Shown one piece after another: positions 27,250 through 36,573 of a stretch of 64,000 bases of DNA. The stretch spans positions 1,860,001 through 1,924,000 of the forward strand of contig OZ244979.1 of assembly GCA_965223095.1 (NCBI GenBank). The letters run 5' to 3'. Source of the stretch: J054 sp965223095. Lineage in GTDB: Bacteria > Pseudomonadota > Gammaproteobacteria > Steroidobacterales > GCA-2729495. The translations under genes were made by a program, and so were the position numbers. Every line of letters starts with the position of its first letter. Positions within the stretch are counted from its first letter, which is position 1. A model generated the notes under the pieces. That model was not told where the DNA came from, did no database searches, and saw only the letters and a program-made list of their open reading frames with translations.

Positions 27250-29127
27250 ATGCGACCGGGCGCGGGTGACCGTGTGGCCTGGGCCGCGGCCGTTTTGGTC
27301 GCGGCCCAACTGCTCCTGGCCGTGGGCGTCGCGCGCGACAAGCCTGGCACCGTGGTGGATGATCCGTATTACGGCGAAGTGTTGTTTCATTTCTACCAGC
27401 GCGATGATTTCACTGCGCTGACCCACCTATTGGCCGCGCGACAAGTCGGCCGCCTGGATCAGCATAAAGCCGAGGCGGAGTTGCTGCTCGGTGGGCTTTA
27501 TTTGTCTTATGGCCAACATCGTGAGGCCGGGCGAATTTTCGAATTTTTACTCGATAGCGAGCCGTCGGCGAGTGTTCGAGATCGGGCTTGGTTTTACCTG
27601 GGTAAAGTTCGCTTTCAGCGCGGCCTGTTTGCAGATGCATTGTTAGCGCTAGAGCAAGTTGGCGATGAATTGCCAGAGGGCTTGGCCGCCGAATACTACC
27701 TGCTCCGTGCCCAAAGCCATATGGGTCTAGAACAATATGCCCAGGCCGCAGCAGTTTTGCATGAACGTGAAGGCTCCGAAGACTGGTTAGCCTACGGTCG
27801 CTACAACCTCGGCGTTGCACTGGTGCGCATGGGTGACCAAGCGGCCGGCGCAAAAATGCTCAACGAACTGGGTTTGTTGTCCTCCAAGGAACCAGAGTTG
27901 GTCAATCTGCGTGACAAGGCCAATCTCGCCTTGGGCTACACCTATCTGCAATCTGACCAAGCCGCCGCGGCGCGAGAAGTGCTGCGGCGTGTGCGATTGA
28001 ACGGCCCCTTTTCCAGCAAAGCCTTGTTAGGCGTTGGTTGGGCCGATGCCTTGCAGGAAAACTACCGTGATGCGCTGCTGCCGTGGCTAGAATTACGCTA
28101 CCGCGATTTGCTCGATGGGGCCGTTCAGGAGTCGCTACTGGCCATTCCTTACGCCTACGGTAAGTTGGCCGCCCATGGTTCGGCGGCAGATCATTACATC
28201 AATGCGGTCGCCGCCTTTGACGGTGAGATGGCCGGCATAGACCGCGCGATCCAGCGCGCGAATAGTGGCCAGCTTGTACCGCGCCTCTTGTTTGATGATG
28301 ATCCTGAAATCGGCCATTGGTATTGGCAGCTCGGTGAGATTAAAGACAATTCCGACGGGCGTTACCTATACCACTTGGTGGCGAACCACGACTTTCAAGA
28401 AGGGCTGCGCAATTACCGTGATCTAGTTGCCTTGCAGGGCTATTTACAACAGTGGTCGGCGAAGTTGGTTGCCTATCAAGACATGGTTGATACGCGCCAG
28501 CAAGCTTACGATCAGCGGCTACCCATTATTGATGCACGGCTTAGTGAACTGAGTTTGCCCAGTATTCGTGCACGCCGTGATGAAGCAGCCGCGCGACTCG
28601 CTCGGGCTCGCCAGGCGCGCGATGTCGCCGAGCTGGCCACGGCCGATGAGCGCTATCACTGGGATAGCTTGATGGCTTTGGAAGCTAATCCCGCGCTTAA
28701 CTTACCGGCTGCCGAGGATGCCCGTCAGCGGCAACGCATACTCAAGGGCGTGCTGTTATGGAATTTCGATCGTGAGTTCAACTATCGGGTTTGGCAGCAG
28801 ACTCGCAAATTGGTAGAACTTGATGCGCTCTTGGCTCAGGCGGAAGCCGGTGTGGATGAAAACGCCAAGGCGCGCCGCGGAATACCAGAAGAATTGCGTT
28901 TGTACCGGGGTCGAATTGCTGCTCTGGCGCCCCGTATCGACGAAATGCAGCTAAAGCTCGCCGCCGCCCTTGGCGGACAAGAGCGGCGTTTGCAGGCGTT
29001 AGCCGTTCGCGAACTCGAAGCCCAGAAAGAACGTCTGGCGACCTATCGTGTGCAAGCCCGTTTTGCCCTAGCTACCATCTATGACCGCGCCAATGCCGCG
29101 GCTGCAGGCACGGAGCTTAAGCCATGA
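27250..29127 (+). CDS. TPR-repeat protein 1
   Basis: 625 residues with an N-terminal hydrophobic segment (VAWAAAVLVAAQLLLAVGVA) acting as signal or anchor. Many helix-turn-helix TPR-like repeats (for example VRDRAWFYLGKVRFQRGLFADALLALEQV) run to ~residue 320. They are followed by long helices (~420-620) rich in Arg/Gln/Glu that probably form a coiled coil. It overlaps the next gene by 4 bp (ATGA). TPR arrays in such operons act as periplasmic scaffolds. Confidence 0.85.
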   Translation: MRPGAGDRVAWAAAVLVAAQLLLAVGVARDKPGTVVDDPYYGEVLFHFYQRDDFTALTHLLAARQVGRLDQHKAEAELLLGGLYLSYGQHREAGRIFEFLLDSEPSASVRDRAWFYLGKVRFQRGLFADALLALEQVGDELPEGLAAEYYLLRAQSHMGLEQYAQAAAVLHEREGSEDWLAYGRYNLGVALVRMGDQAAGAKMLNELGLLSSKEPELVNLRDKANLALGYTYLQSDQAAAAREVLRRVRLNGPFSSKALLGVGWADALQENYRDALLPWLELRYRDLLDGAVQESLLAIPYAYGKLAAHGSAADHYINAVAAFDGEMAGIDRAIQRANSGQLVPRLLFDDDPEIGHWYWQLGEIKDNSDGRYLYHLVANHDFQEGLRNYRDLVALQGYLQQWSAKLVAYQDMVDTRQQAYDQRLPIIDARLSELSLPSIRARRDEAAARLARARQARDVAELATADERYHWDSLMALEANPALNLPAAEDARQRQRILKGVLLWNFDREFNYRVWQQTRKLVELDALLAQAEAGVDENAKARRGIPEELRLYRGRIAALAPRIDEMQLKLAAALGGQERRLQALAVRELEAQKERLATYRVQARFALATIYDRANAAAAGTELKP

Positions 29128-31928
29128 ATCTCGTGGCGCTAACCGCCGGCGTGGTGCTGACCGCCGGACTCTGGCCCTTCGATGGCAAGCAAGACGAGTC
29201 GCCCTGGGACGACACGACCATCGGCGAACTGCAGCCGCGTGACTTGGACTTGCGAGAATCTTCCGAGGTACCCAACGCGGATGCCCTGGCCCGCGAGCAG
29301 TACCAAAAGTTTCTCGCTTTGCCGACCACGGATCCGGCCTTGCGGGCTGAAGCCATGCGTCGCTTGGCCGATTTGAATGTCGCGGCTGGTGAAGATTTGA
29401 GTGTGGACTCAACCGCAGATCAAACACACTATCGCGAAGCCATCAGCTTGTATCGTCGCTTACTGGCTGACAATCCCAATTTCGCGGACCGCGATCTCAT
29501 CCTGTACCAGATTGCGCGGGCGCAAGAAGTCTTGGGTGACACGGACGGTGCCTTGGCAAGCTTGGACGAGGTGGTTAGCACTTACCCGAACAGTCGCTAC
29601 TTCGCTGAACTGCAGTTTCGGCGTGGCGAGATTCTGTTCGTCAACAAGCGTTACCGTGAAGCTGAATCGGCTTATGCATCAGTAGTGGCGCTGGGTGAGG
29701 CGTCCAGTTTCCATGAGCAGTCTTTGTATAAGCATGGTTGGTCTTTGTTTAAGCAGGGTCTGCATGAGCAAAGCTTAGATTCGTTTCTTGACCTATTGGA
29801 TCGGCGTCTGATTCGGGATGAAAACCCCGACGATGTACTAGCCGGCTTGTCGAGGGCGCAGCGAGAATTGGTGGACGATAGCTTTCGGGTCTTAGGTATT
29901 AGCTTCTCCTATATGGATGGAGCGGATAGCATCGATGCACTGTTAGATCGTCGCGGCCCCAGTCCCTACGCGCATTTGTTGTACGCGGGATTGGGCGAGC
30001 TCTATCTGGATAAGGAACGCTACAGCGATGCGGCGGAAACCTTTGCGGCATTTGTCGCGCGTGAGCCGGCGCATCTGGGTTCTCCGGCACTGCAAATGCG
30101 GGTCATTGACGCTTACACCTTGGGTCGATTTCCCTCCTTGGTATTGACGGCAAAAGAAGATTTTGTGCGCTATTACGGTCTGGGCGCCGCCTTTTGGCTA
30201 AATCGAGCACCCCTTGATCATCCCGAAGTGGTTGCCGCACTTAAGCAAAATCTGAGTGACCTGGCGGGCTACGATCACGCGCGCGCCCAGGCGAATAACG
30301 ATACCAAGGCCTACGAGCGCGCTGCTGATTGGTACCGGCAATATCTCGCCTATTTCCCACAAGATCCCGACTCCGCGCAGCGCAGTTTTTTGCTGGCGGA
30401 AATTCTCAATGAGCTGGGCCGATTCGGCGAAGCGACGGATCAGTTCATCGATGCGGCCTATGCCTATGGACCCCACGATCGCGCTGCGGAAGCGGGCTAT
30501 GCCGCCTTGCTCGCCGCTCGCCAACACGAAGCACAGTTGGCCGGCAAGCTACTGGATAGCTGGCAGGCAAGGATGGTCGAAGACGCCCTACATTTTGCGG
30601 ACAGCTTTCCAGAACATCCCCAGGCCGGACCTGTGCGGACCAAGGTTGCAGAAGAATTGTTCGCGGCCGGTGAGTTCGAACATGCCGTTGAGGTGGCTGG
30701 CTTGGTTGTGACCATGCAACCGCCAGTTAGCACGGAGCTTGAACGCACCGCCTGGCGGGTACTGGGACATGCATACTTCGATTTAGAGCGGTACGCGCAA
30801 GCCGAGGATGCCTATCTGCGCGTGCGCGCACTCCCGGCTGAAGATGAGGGTCAACGCCAAGCCATCGACGAGCGCATTGCGGCTTCGGTCTATCGGCAGG
30901 GTGAAATATCACGTGATGCCGGCGAACTGGACGCGGCCGTGGCGCAGTTCTTGCGGGTGGCCGAAGTTGCGCCGCAAACTGAAATCGTGCCGACGGCAAT
31001 TTATGACGCGGCCGCGATGTTAGTCAGCGCAGAAGAATGGGGCCGCGCTATTCCCGTGCTACAACAATTCCGCCAGGCCTATCCCAAGCACAGCTACGCC
31101 GATGAAGTGACGCAGAATCTCGCCGTGGCCTTGAATGCCTCGGGCCGCAGCGAAGAAGCGGCGGCTGAATTCGAGCGGGTGGCCAGTCTGGGCAGTGTCG
31201 GCGGCGACATACATCGCGAAGCCTTGTGGGAGGCTGCGCAGTTGTACGCCGCGGCCGGGCGGGCCATGGATGAGCAACGCGTCTATGCCGACATTGTCAC
31301 GCGCTTTCCGAATCCGCTGGCTGAGTCCATCGAGGCGCGCCAGCGTCTAGCGGACTTAGCTAAACAACAGGCAAATTCATCCGAACGGCGCCGGTGGCTC
31401 GAGTCCATTGTCGTGGCTGACGCTTCGGCGGGTACGCAGCGTTCGGATCGGAGCCGTACCTTGGCGGCCCAAGCGAGCTTGGAGTTGGCCGAGCCTTTGC
31501 GCGATGCCTTCAATCGAACATCACTCAGTATCCCGCTGAAAGAAAGTTTAGTCAGCAAGAAAAACTTGATGGAGCTTGCGCTGTCAGCCTATGGCAATGC
31601 GGCAGCATACGGCGTGGCCGATGTCACCACGGCAGCGACCTACGAGATTGCCGAACTTTACTATCGCTTGAGTCAGGACTTGATGAATTCGCAGCGTCCG
31701 GCGGGATTGAGTGCGGAAGAACTTGAGCAATACGACATCTTGCTAGAAGAGCAAGCCTTTCCCTTTGAAGAACAGGCCATTGAGATTTTCACCAGCAATA
31801 CTGCCCGTAGTGTTGACGGTGTCTACGACGAGTGGGTGCAACGCAGCTTTGCACGGCTTGCCGATTTAATGCCTGGTCGTTTCGCGAAGACCGAGAGGAG
31901 TGAGTCCTTTGTTGCCCATCTTGACTAA
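29124..31928 (+). CDS. TPR-repeat protein 2 (934 residues)
   Basis: Starts in an ATGA overlap with the previous gene. A weak N-terminal hydrophobic segment (LVALTAGVVLTAGLWPF) is followed by arrays of TPR units through most of the length (ALASLDEVVSTYPNSRYFAELQFRRG, YADEVTQNLAVALNASGRSEEAAAEF). Similar large TPR proteins accompany ExbB/ExbD/AgmX in the gliding-type (Glt/Agl) clusters of Myxococcus and some gammaproteobacteria. A likely periplasmic scaffold linking inner-membrane motor to outer-membrane partners; inference from context. Confidence 0.85.
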   Translation: MNLVALTAGVVLTAGLWPFDGKQDESPWDDTTIGELQPRDLDLRESSEVPNADALAREQYQKFLALPTTDPALRAEAMRRLADLNVAAGEDLSVDSTADQTHYREAISLYRRLLADNPNFADRDLILYQIARAQEVLGDTDGALASLDEVVSTYPNSRYFAELQFRRGEILFVNKRYREAESAYASVVALGEASSFHEQSLYKHGWSLFKQGLHEQSLDSFLDLLDRRLIRDENPDDVLAGLSRAQRELVDDSFRVLGISFSYMDGADSIDALLDRRGPSPYAHLLYAGLGELYLDKERYSDAAETFAAFVAREPAHLGSPALQMRVIDAYTLGRFPSLVLTAKEDFVRYYGLGAAFWLNRAPLDHPEVVAALKQNLSDLAGYDHARAQANNDTKAYERAADWYRQYLAYFPQDPDSAQRSFLLAEILNELGRFGEATDQFIDAAYAYGPHDRAAEAGYAALLAARQHEAQLAGKLLDSWQARMVEDALHFADSFPEHPQAGPVRTKVAEELFAAGEFEHAVEVAGLVVTMQPPVSTELERTAWRVLGHAYFDLERYAQAEDAYLRVRALPAEDEGQRQAIDERIAASVYRQGEISRDAGELDAAVAQFLRVAEVAPQTEIVPTAIYDAAAMLVSAEEWGRAIPVLQQFRQAYPKHSYADEVTQNLAVALNASGRSEEAAAEFERVASLGSVGGDIHREALWEAAQLYAAAGRAMDEQRVYADIVTRFPNPLAESIEARQRLADLAKQQANSSERRRWLESIVVADASAGTQRSDRSRTLAAQASLELAEPLRDAFNRTSLSIPLKESLVSKKNLMELALSAYGNAAAYGVADVTTAATYEIAELYYRLSQDLMNSQRPAGLSAEELEQYDILLEEQAFPFEEQAIEIFTSNTARSVDGVYDEWVQRSFARLADLMPGRFAKTERSESFVAHLD

Positions 31929-32571
31929 TTCCACGGCCTGCTTTTCGCTGCGCAGTGGTTTACTGCTAGCGGTGATGGCTTGTTTGTTAGGCGCCTGTGC
32001 CTCCTCGCCACAGCAAAACACGAATGCGGAGGCGACTGAGACCGCAGTCACCCAATGGCGCGCATCCGCCCAGAGCGACTACCAACGCGCCCTTGGCCTG
32101 ATGGATCAACAACGGGATACGGAAGCCAAACCCTATCTGGTGGATTTGGCGGCCCGCTATCCTGATTCGGCCGGACCGCTCACCAACCTGGGCATCATTG
32201 CCGCGCGCGGCGGGGATATCGAGGCGGCCGCGAACTATTTGCTGCTGGCCACCACCGTCTGTACTAACTGCGCGCCGGCTTGGAATCAACTCGGCATATT
32301 GCACCGCGAAGCCGGGCGTTTTGAAGAAGCGGAAGGGGCCTACCGGCAGGCGCTAGACCACGATGCCGACTATGCCCTGGCGCACTACAACTTGGGCGTC
32401 TTGTATGACCTTTATCGTGCGCGGCCGGCGGAAGCCGTTGAACACTATGAGCGCTTCGTCGCGATTAGCGGTGATACGGCGGATTCCGCCGCCGTCTCGC
32501 GCTGGATTGCCGACTTGCGCCGACGTTTCGGCGATGGCACCCGCACCGCCCGAGCCGGAGAAATGCAATGA
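31900..32571 (+). CDS. TPR lipoprotein
   Basis: Up to 223 residues. The gene overlaps the preceding one by ~29 bp. GTG at 31900 is the longest option; TTG codons at 31909 and 31912 also fit the upstream GAGAGGAG. The lipobox is LLGAC, Cys at about residue 33. Three TPR-like repeats follow (GPLTNLGIIAARGGDIEAAANYLL, AWNQLGILHREAGRFEEAEGAY, DYALAHYNLGVLYDLY). It is translationally coupled to the next gene by ATGA overlap. Predicted outer-membrane lipoprotein of the machine. Confidence 0.85.
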   Translation: MSPLLPILTNSTACFSLRSGLLLAVMACLLGACASSPQQNTNAEATETAVTQWRASAQSDYQRALGLMDQQRDTEAKPYLVDLAARYPDSAGPLTNLGIIAARGGDIEAAANYLLLATTVCTNCAPAWNQLGILHREAGRFEEAEGAYRQALDHDADYALAHYNLGVLYDLYRARPAEAVEHYERFVAISGDTADSAAVSRWIADLRRRFGDGTRTARAGEMQ

Positions 32572-32900
32572 GTCTAAAACCAGTCAGCGCGCTGCTGGCG
32601 CTATTTTTTCTACTGCCGCTTGCCGCGGAGGATTCAATCGGTGAACCAGAGGAGTCGGCACCACAGCCGGCTGTCACCACGGCCGCCCGGGATCGCTTGG
32701 AGCTGGATGCCACCGCCATCCGCGGGAACCAGGAGTTGCCCAAGCTCTTATATATCGTGCCCTGGAAGGACCCGGCCCTGGGTGATCTGGTTGGCAAACC
32801 GGTCAATAGTTTGGTGGATGAAGTATTGGCACCCGTAGACCGTGAAGTGTTCCGCAGACAGACGGGCTACTTCGATCAATTGTATGGGGACCCGGAATAG
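32568..32900 (+). CDS. Small exported protein of the ExbBD operon
   Basis: 110 residues starting in an ATGA overlap with the TPR lipoprotein. Signal PVSALLALFFLLPLAAED. The mature part is short, with a conserved-looking LPKLLYIVPWKDPALGDLVGKP. No family recognised. The gap to the ExbB start is ~93 bp. Its position between the TPR lipoprotein and the motor genes suggests a minor subunit. Confidence 0.7.
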   Translation: MSLKPVSALLALFFLLPLAAEDSIGEPEESAPQPAVTTAARDRLELDATAIRGNQELPKLLYIVPWKDPALGDLVGKPVNSLVDEVLAPVDREVFRRQTGYFDQLYGDPE

Positions 32901-32993
32901 CTCCGCACGGCTATTCACCCATTTCTGCGTCTGATCAGCGGACCAGCTTGCTTGCACGTTGAATGGGGAGTGTGTGTTGAGGAGGAGAGATTA

Positions 32994-33641
32994 ATGAACG
33001 TTTATACGAATATTGTGAGCTTTTTCCAGGACGGCGGGGTCTTCATGTATCCCATCGTCGTGGTTTTTGCTCTGGGCTTGGCTATCGCGCTGGAGCGCTG
33101 GTTGTTCTTGAGCAAGACCAGCATCGGCAATCGGATGGTGTGGAAGAAGATCACACCCTACATACAGCAAGGTAAGTTCCAAGAGGCTGTGAATGTCACA
33201 TCCAAGTCCGGCGCCGCTATTGCGAAAATTCTGACCTACGGTTTGCATCGTATTAAGAACGCCGCGCATCGCGATGACGTTGAGAAAGCTATGGAAGAAA
33301 GCTTGATGGAAGTCATGCCGCGCCTGGAAAAGCGCACGCATTACCTCGCCACCTTCGCCAATGTGGCGACCTTGTTGGGCCTGTTGGGTACGATCATCGG
33401 ATTGATCAACGCGTTTACCGCAGTGGCTGCCGCTAACCCGGCGGAGAAAGCCGACATGCTGTCGGCCAGTATCTCCGTGGCCATGAACACCACGGCCTTT
33501 GGTTTGATGGTTGCGATTCCGCTATTGCTGGTGCACACGGTTCTGCAAAGCAAGACCACGGAAATCGTTGACAGCCTGGAAATGGTGTCCGTGAAATTCT
33601 TGAACGCCGTGGATGAGCGGCGCGCGGGAGCGCAAGCCTAA
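32994..33641 (+). CDS. MotA/TolQ/ExbB proton channel protein
   Basis: 215 residues from ATG 32994, which sits 7-10 nt after GGAGGAG; the longer frame starting at 32952 lacks one. Three transmembrane helices are apparent: GVFMYPIVVVFALGLAIALERW, then YLATFANVATLLGLLGTIIGLINAF and ISVAMNTTAFGLMVAIPLLLVHTV. The LGTIIGLI and NTTAFGL motifs are those of ExbB/TolQ, which pair with ExbD/TolR to couple the proton-motive force to the outer membrane. It is adjacent to two ExbD genes. Confidence 0.95.
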   Translation: MNVYTNIVSFFQDGGVFMYPIVVVFALGLAIALERWLFLSKTSIGNRMVWKKITPYIQQGKFQEAVNVTSKSGAAIAKILTYGLHRIKNAAHRDDVEKAMEESLMEVMPRLEKRTHYLATFANVATLLGLLGTIIGLINAFTAVAAANPAEKADMLSASISVAMNTTAFGLMVAIPLLLVHTVLQSKTTEIVDSLEMVSVKFLNAVDERRAGAQA

Positions 33642-34142
33642 ATGAGAGCTTCCTGGCGCCGACATCGGAGTCATGATCCGGCTGATCTAAATATCACCGC
33701 CTTCATGAACTTGATGGTGATACTCGTGCCGTTCTTGCTGATCACCGCGGTATTTTCGCGGCTGGCCATTTTGGAACTGAACCTGCCCTCCTCCGGGGGT
33801 CAGTCCGATGACTTGCCCGACACCATGCAGCTAGAAGTCATCGTGCGCGATGACCGGCTCGAAGTGGGCGAACGACGCGGGGGGTTGCTGACCCAGCTGC
33901 CCGCGCGTGCTGGCGAACATGATTATGCGGGGCTCACCAAGTACTTAAAGCGAGTCAAGGCGACCTACCCAGACAAGCTCGATGCCGCTGTGCTGCTGGA
34001 AACCGATGTGCCCTACGACGTGCTCGTGCAGGTCATGGATGCCGTGCGCATGTACGAGGCGGAGCAGGCTGGTCAGTCAATTAAGGCCGAGTTGTTTCCG
34101 GAAATTTCCATTGGCGACGCGCCGGTGCTGAAGCGGAGCTAG
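33642..34142 (+). CDS. ExbD/TolR-type protein 1
   Basis: 166 residues starting at the base after the ExbB stop. A short cytoplasmic N-terminus, the conserved Asp-containing TM (DLNITAFMNLMVILVPFLLITAVF), then a periplasmic domain with AVLLETDVPYDVLVQVMDAVR. ExbD normally has a critical Asp early in its TM helix; here the D of PADLNITAFMN precedes the helix, giving it the family pattern. It is followed by a second ExbD-like gene. Confidence 0.9.
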   Translation: MRASWRRHRSHDPADLNITAFMNLMVILVPFLLITAVFSRLAILELNLPSSGGQSDDLPDTMQLEVIVRDDRLEVGERRGGLLTQLPARAGEHDYAGLTKYLKRVKATYPDKLDAAVLLETDVPYDVLVQVMDAVRMYEAEQAGQSIKAELFPEISIGDAPVLKRS

Positions 34143-34147
34143 TTGCC

Positions 34148-34687
34148 ATGAAGATGTCCAAACGCGCCAAACGCATGCAGCGTCGCAATCAGCGCGGCAA
34201 AAAAACCGTGGCACTCAATCTAGTGTCCTTGATGGATATATTTACGATTCTAGTTTTCTTCCTGTTGGTGAATTCCTCCGATGTGGAAGTTCTGCCGAAC
34301 GCCAAGGACGTGCAGCTGCCCGAATCCGTCGCCGAAGAGAAGGCGCGGGAGAATGTGGTGGTTGTGGTCACCGGCAAGCAAGTTTTGGTACAAGGGCGCC
34401 CTGTTGCCAGTGTTGCGGAGGTCTTGGCATCCAAGGACTTAGTGATTCCCGGTTTGCGCGACGAGCTGCGTGCGCAAACGGATCGAGTGTTGCGCAAAGC
34501 CGCACGAACGGACGTTGCTAAACGCGAAGTCACCATAATGGGCGATAAAGAGTTGCCCTATAAACTGCTTAAGCGCGTGATGGCGACCTGCACGGCTGCC
34601 GACTACGGCCGCATTTCCTTAGCGGTGATGCAAAGGGCACCAGCAGCGCAGGCAAGCATCACGCCCAGCGCAGGAACCATAGGGTAG
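34148..34687 (+). CDS. ExbD/TolR-type protein 2
   Basis: 179 residues. Basic N-terminus (KMSKRAKRMQRRNQRGKK), then the ExbD helix VSLMDIFTILVFFLLVNSS with the key Asp in LMDIF, then a periplasmic domain with MGDKELPYKLLKRVMATCTAADYGRISLAVM. The tandem pairing of two ExbD types next to one ExbB is typical of Glt-like and AgmX-associated motors, in contrast to the single ExbD of iron uptake. A five-bp gap separates it from the previous stop. Confidence 0.9.
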   Translation: MKMSKRAKRMQRRNQRGKKTVALNLVSLMDIFTILVFFLLVNSSDVEVLPNAKDVQLPESVAEEKARENVVVVVTGKQVLVQGRPVASVAEVLASKDLVIPGLRDELRAQTDRVLRKAARTDVAKREVTIMGDKELPYKLLKRVMATCTAADYGRISLAVMQRAPAAQASITPSAGTIG

Positions 34688-34694
34688 ACGCCTC

Positions 34695-35639
34695 GTGATT
34701 GCCTACTACTATCGCACCTACAGCCTCGCATGGGATACTTCCTTTGATCACGACGATCAGTTCCGTGACATTCTCAAGCGCATCGTCATTGCGGTTGCGG
34801 TGCTAAGTTTGGTGTTTAGCTTCTTGCCGATACCCGAGCTCGATCGCAGTGCCGAGGAGGAGGTTCCCGAACGCTTTGCTCGCCTGTTATTGGAAAAACC
34901 TGAACCGCCGCCACCGCCGCCGGTAGTGCGCCAGGAACCGGTGAAACCAGAGCCCAAGCCCGAACCTGTGAAACCCGTGGAAAGGGTCGTGGAACAGATA
35001 CCGGACCCCAAGCCCGTGGTCGTTCCCGAACAGGCGCGCGAAAAAGCTTCGGTAGCTGGACTTTTACCCTTTGCGGATGATTTGGCTGAGCTACGCGATA
35101 ACCAGGTCGTCGCCAGGGTGACGAATCAACGCCAGTTGGCCGGCGCGGCAGGCGAGGCTGAGCGTAGCGAACGTTCGATGATCACTTCACGTGTTGGGCG
35201 TGCAAGTGGCGGCATCAATACTGCCGCCATGAGCCGCGACACCGGTGGCGCGGGCTTGGCGGGGCGTTCTACCACCAGCGTTTCTAGTACCGTGGCCGGT
35301 TTGCAAACAGCCGGACCCGCACCGACGCGGACGGGTGATAGCCAACGCTCGGCGCGCAGTCGCGAAGAAATCGAGATGGTCTTTGACAAAAACAAGGGCG
35401 CGATTTACGCGCTCTATAATCGGGCCTTACGCCGCGACCCGAGCTTGCAGGGCAAACTAGTATTGCGTTTGACCATCGAGCCTTCCGGTACCGTCTCGCT
35501 ATGCGAAGTGGTTTCTAGCGAACTGGTGGATGAAGAGCTGCAGCGTAAATTGGTACAACGAGTGAAATTGTTTCGCTTTGCTGAGAAAGATGTGGCGCCG
35601 GTCACCACTACGAAACCTATCGATTTTTTCCCGGCCTAG
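34695..35639 (+). CDS. AgmX/PglI C-terminal-domain TonB-like protein
   Basis: 314 residues from GTG 34695. One N-terminal transmembrane helix (IVIAVAVLSLVFSFLPIP), a Pro/Lys/Glu-rich periplasm-spanning stretch (EPPPPPPVVRQEPVKPEPK), and a C-terminal domain with SREEIEMVFDKNKGAIYALYNRALRR and LTIEPSGTVSLCEVVSSEL as in the AgmX/PglI family. Together this is TonB-like architecture: inner-membrane anchor, extended linker, distal domain for an outer-membrane partner. Last gene of the operon, convergent with the radical SAM gene. Confidence 0.9.
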   Translation: MIAYYYRTYSLAWDTSFDHDDQFRDILKRIVIAVAVLSLVFSFLPIPELDRSAEEEVPERFARLLLEKPEPPPPPPVVRQEPVKPEPKPEPVKPVERVVEQIPDPKPVVVPEQAREKASVAGLLPFADDLAELRDNQVVARVTNQRQLAGAAGEAERSERSMITSRVGRASGGINTAAMSRDTGGAGLAGRSTTSVSSTVAGLQTAGPAPTRTGDSQRSARSREEIEMVFDKNKGAIYALYNRALRRDPSLQGKLVLRLTIEPSGTVSLCEVVSSELVDEELQRKLVQRVKLFRFAEKDVAPVTTTKPIDFFPA

Positions 35640-35661
35640 CTACTCGCTGCTGGTTCAGTTG

Positions 35662-36573
35662 TCACAGTTCACTGCATGATGCGCCGAATTTGAAACAGGC
35701 GTAGCACCGATGGTGACGCATCATAATACGTCGATCTAGAGCCTCGGCCAGGCTGCCACCGCAATCGTAGTCCGGGTCATCGTCCACCAGCGTGCAGGCA
35801 TAAACTCGCATATTCCCGTTGATTTTGACCAGCATCTTGCTAAAGGCGCACATAAAAGCTTGGCGACTTTCCTCGCTGTGATAACGCGTCATGCAGTCTT
35901 CGGTGACGGTTGGAACTTCGCGTTTGGCACCGGGAATATCAAAATCGGGGAAGGACACGATGCGCAGGCCGGCCGGCAGGCCTTGATTCTGAAGTAAGCG
36001 CGCAAAGTTCTGGTCGATTTTTTTACTGTTTTCATCCGCCTCACTCTGTCGAGCAACGGATACTTGAAAGCCAAGACCGTGTAGTGCGCGCAGTCCATGT
36101 AAGGCTTTGACGAAGTTGCCGGCACCGCGGCCATCGTCGTGGCGGCGCTCATCGGTGTAATCGATACTGACTCGAAATGAAACTGGAAAATTGGTGTTTA
36201 CCAGCGTCTCTATGTCCGTCAATCGTTTGAGCAAGGGGTCGGTGCCATTGGTCAAGACCAAACAGGGCCGCAACTGCGAGGCGTAGCGGAGAATGGCGAT
36301 AAAGTCCTTGACGACAAAAGGTTCACCGCCGGTAAAAGAGAATTGTTTGACACCTATGGCGTCAGCTTCGTCGAGGTACGGGCGGGCATCGTCCAGGCTG
36401 ATTCGTTGTAAACGATTGTCGCCCGGATGAGAACCTTCAAGGCAGAATGGGCACTCTAGGTTGCAAGCCGTGCCCGTGTGAAACCACAACTCATCCAAAG
36501 CATGAGGTTGGATATAGCCGCGCGGCGTGCCGTCGGCAGCAGTTAGCCAGTGGTTCCGCGTGGCTTGTAACAT
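35662..36573 (-). CDS. Radical SAM enzyme of arsenosugar-type cluster
   Basis: 303 residues. [4Fe-4S] ligands Cys37, Cys41, Cys44 in CNLECPFC (CxxxCxxC), then FSFTGGEPFV (GGEP motif for SAM). A C-terminal cysteine cluster, with YACTLVDDDPDYDC and then CYACFKFGASC, looks like a partial SPASM/Twitch auxiliary cluster. It adjoins the fused transferase gene (start immediately after the transferase stop) and is divergent from ArsM. The canonical arsenosugar radical SAM (ArsS) has a different N-terminal cluster context, so this may be an analogue or act on a different carbon. Proposed to attach an adenosyl group to dimethylarsinous species; inferred. Confidence 0.75.
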   Translation of the reverse strand: MLQATRNHWLTAADGTPRGYIQPHALDELWFHTGTACNLECPFCLEGSHPGDNRLQRISLDDARPYLDEADAIGVKQFSFTGGEPFVVKDFIAILRYASQLRPCLVLTNGTDPLLKRLTDIETLVNTNFPVSFRVSIDYTDERRHDDGRGAGNFVKALHGLRALHGLGFQVSVARQSEADENSKKIDQNFARLLQNQGLPAGLRIVSFPDFDIPGAKREVPTVTEDCMTRYHSEESRQAFMCAFSKMLVKINGNMRVYACTLVDDDPDYDCGGSLAEALDRRIMMRHHRCYACFKFGASCSEL

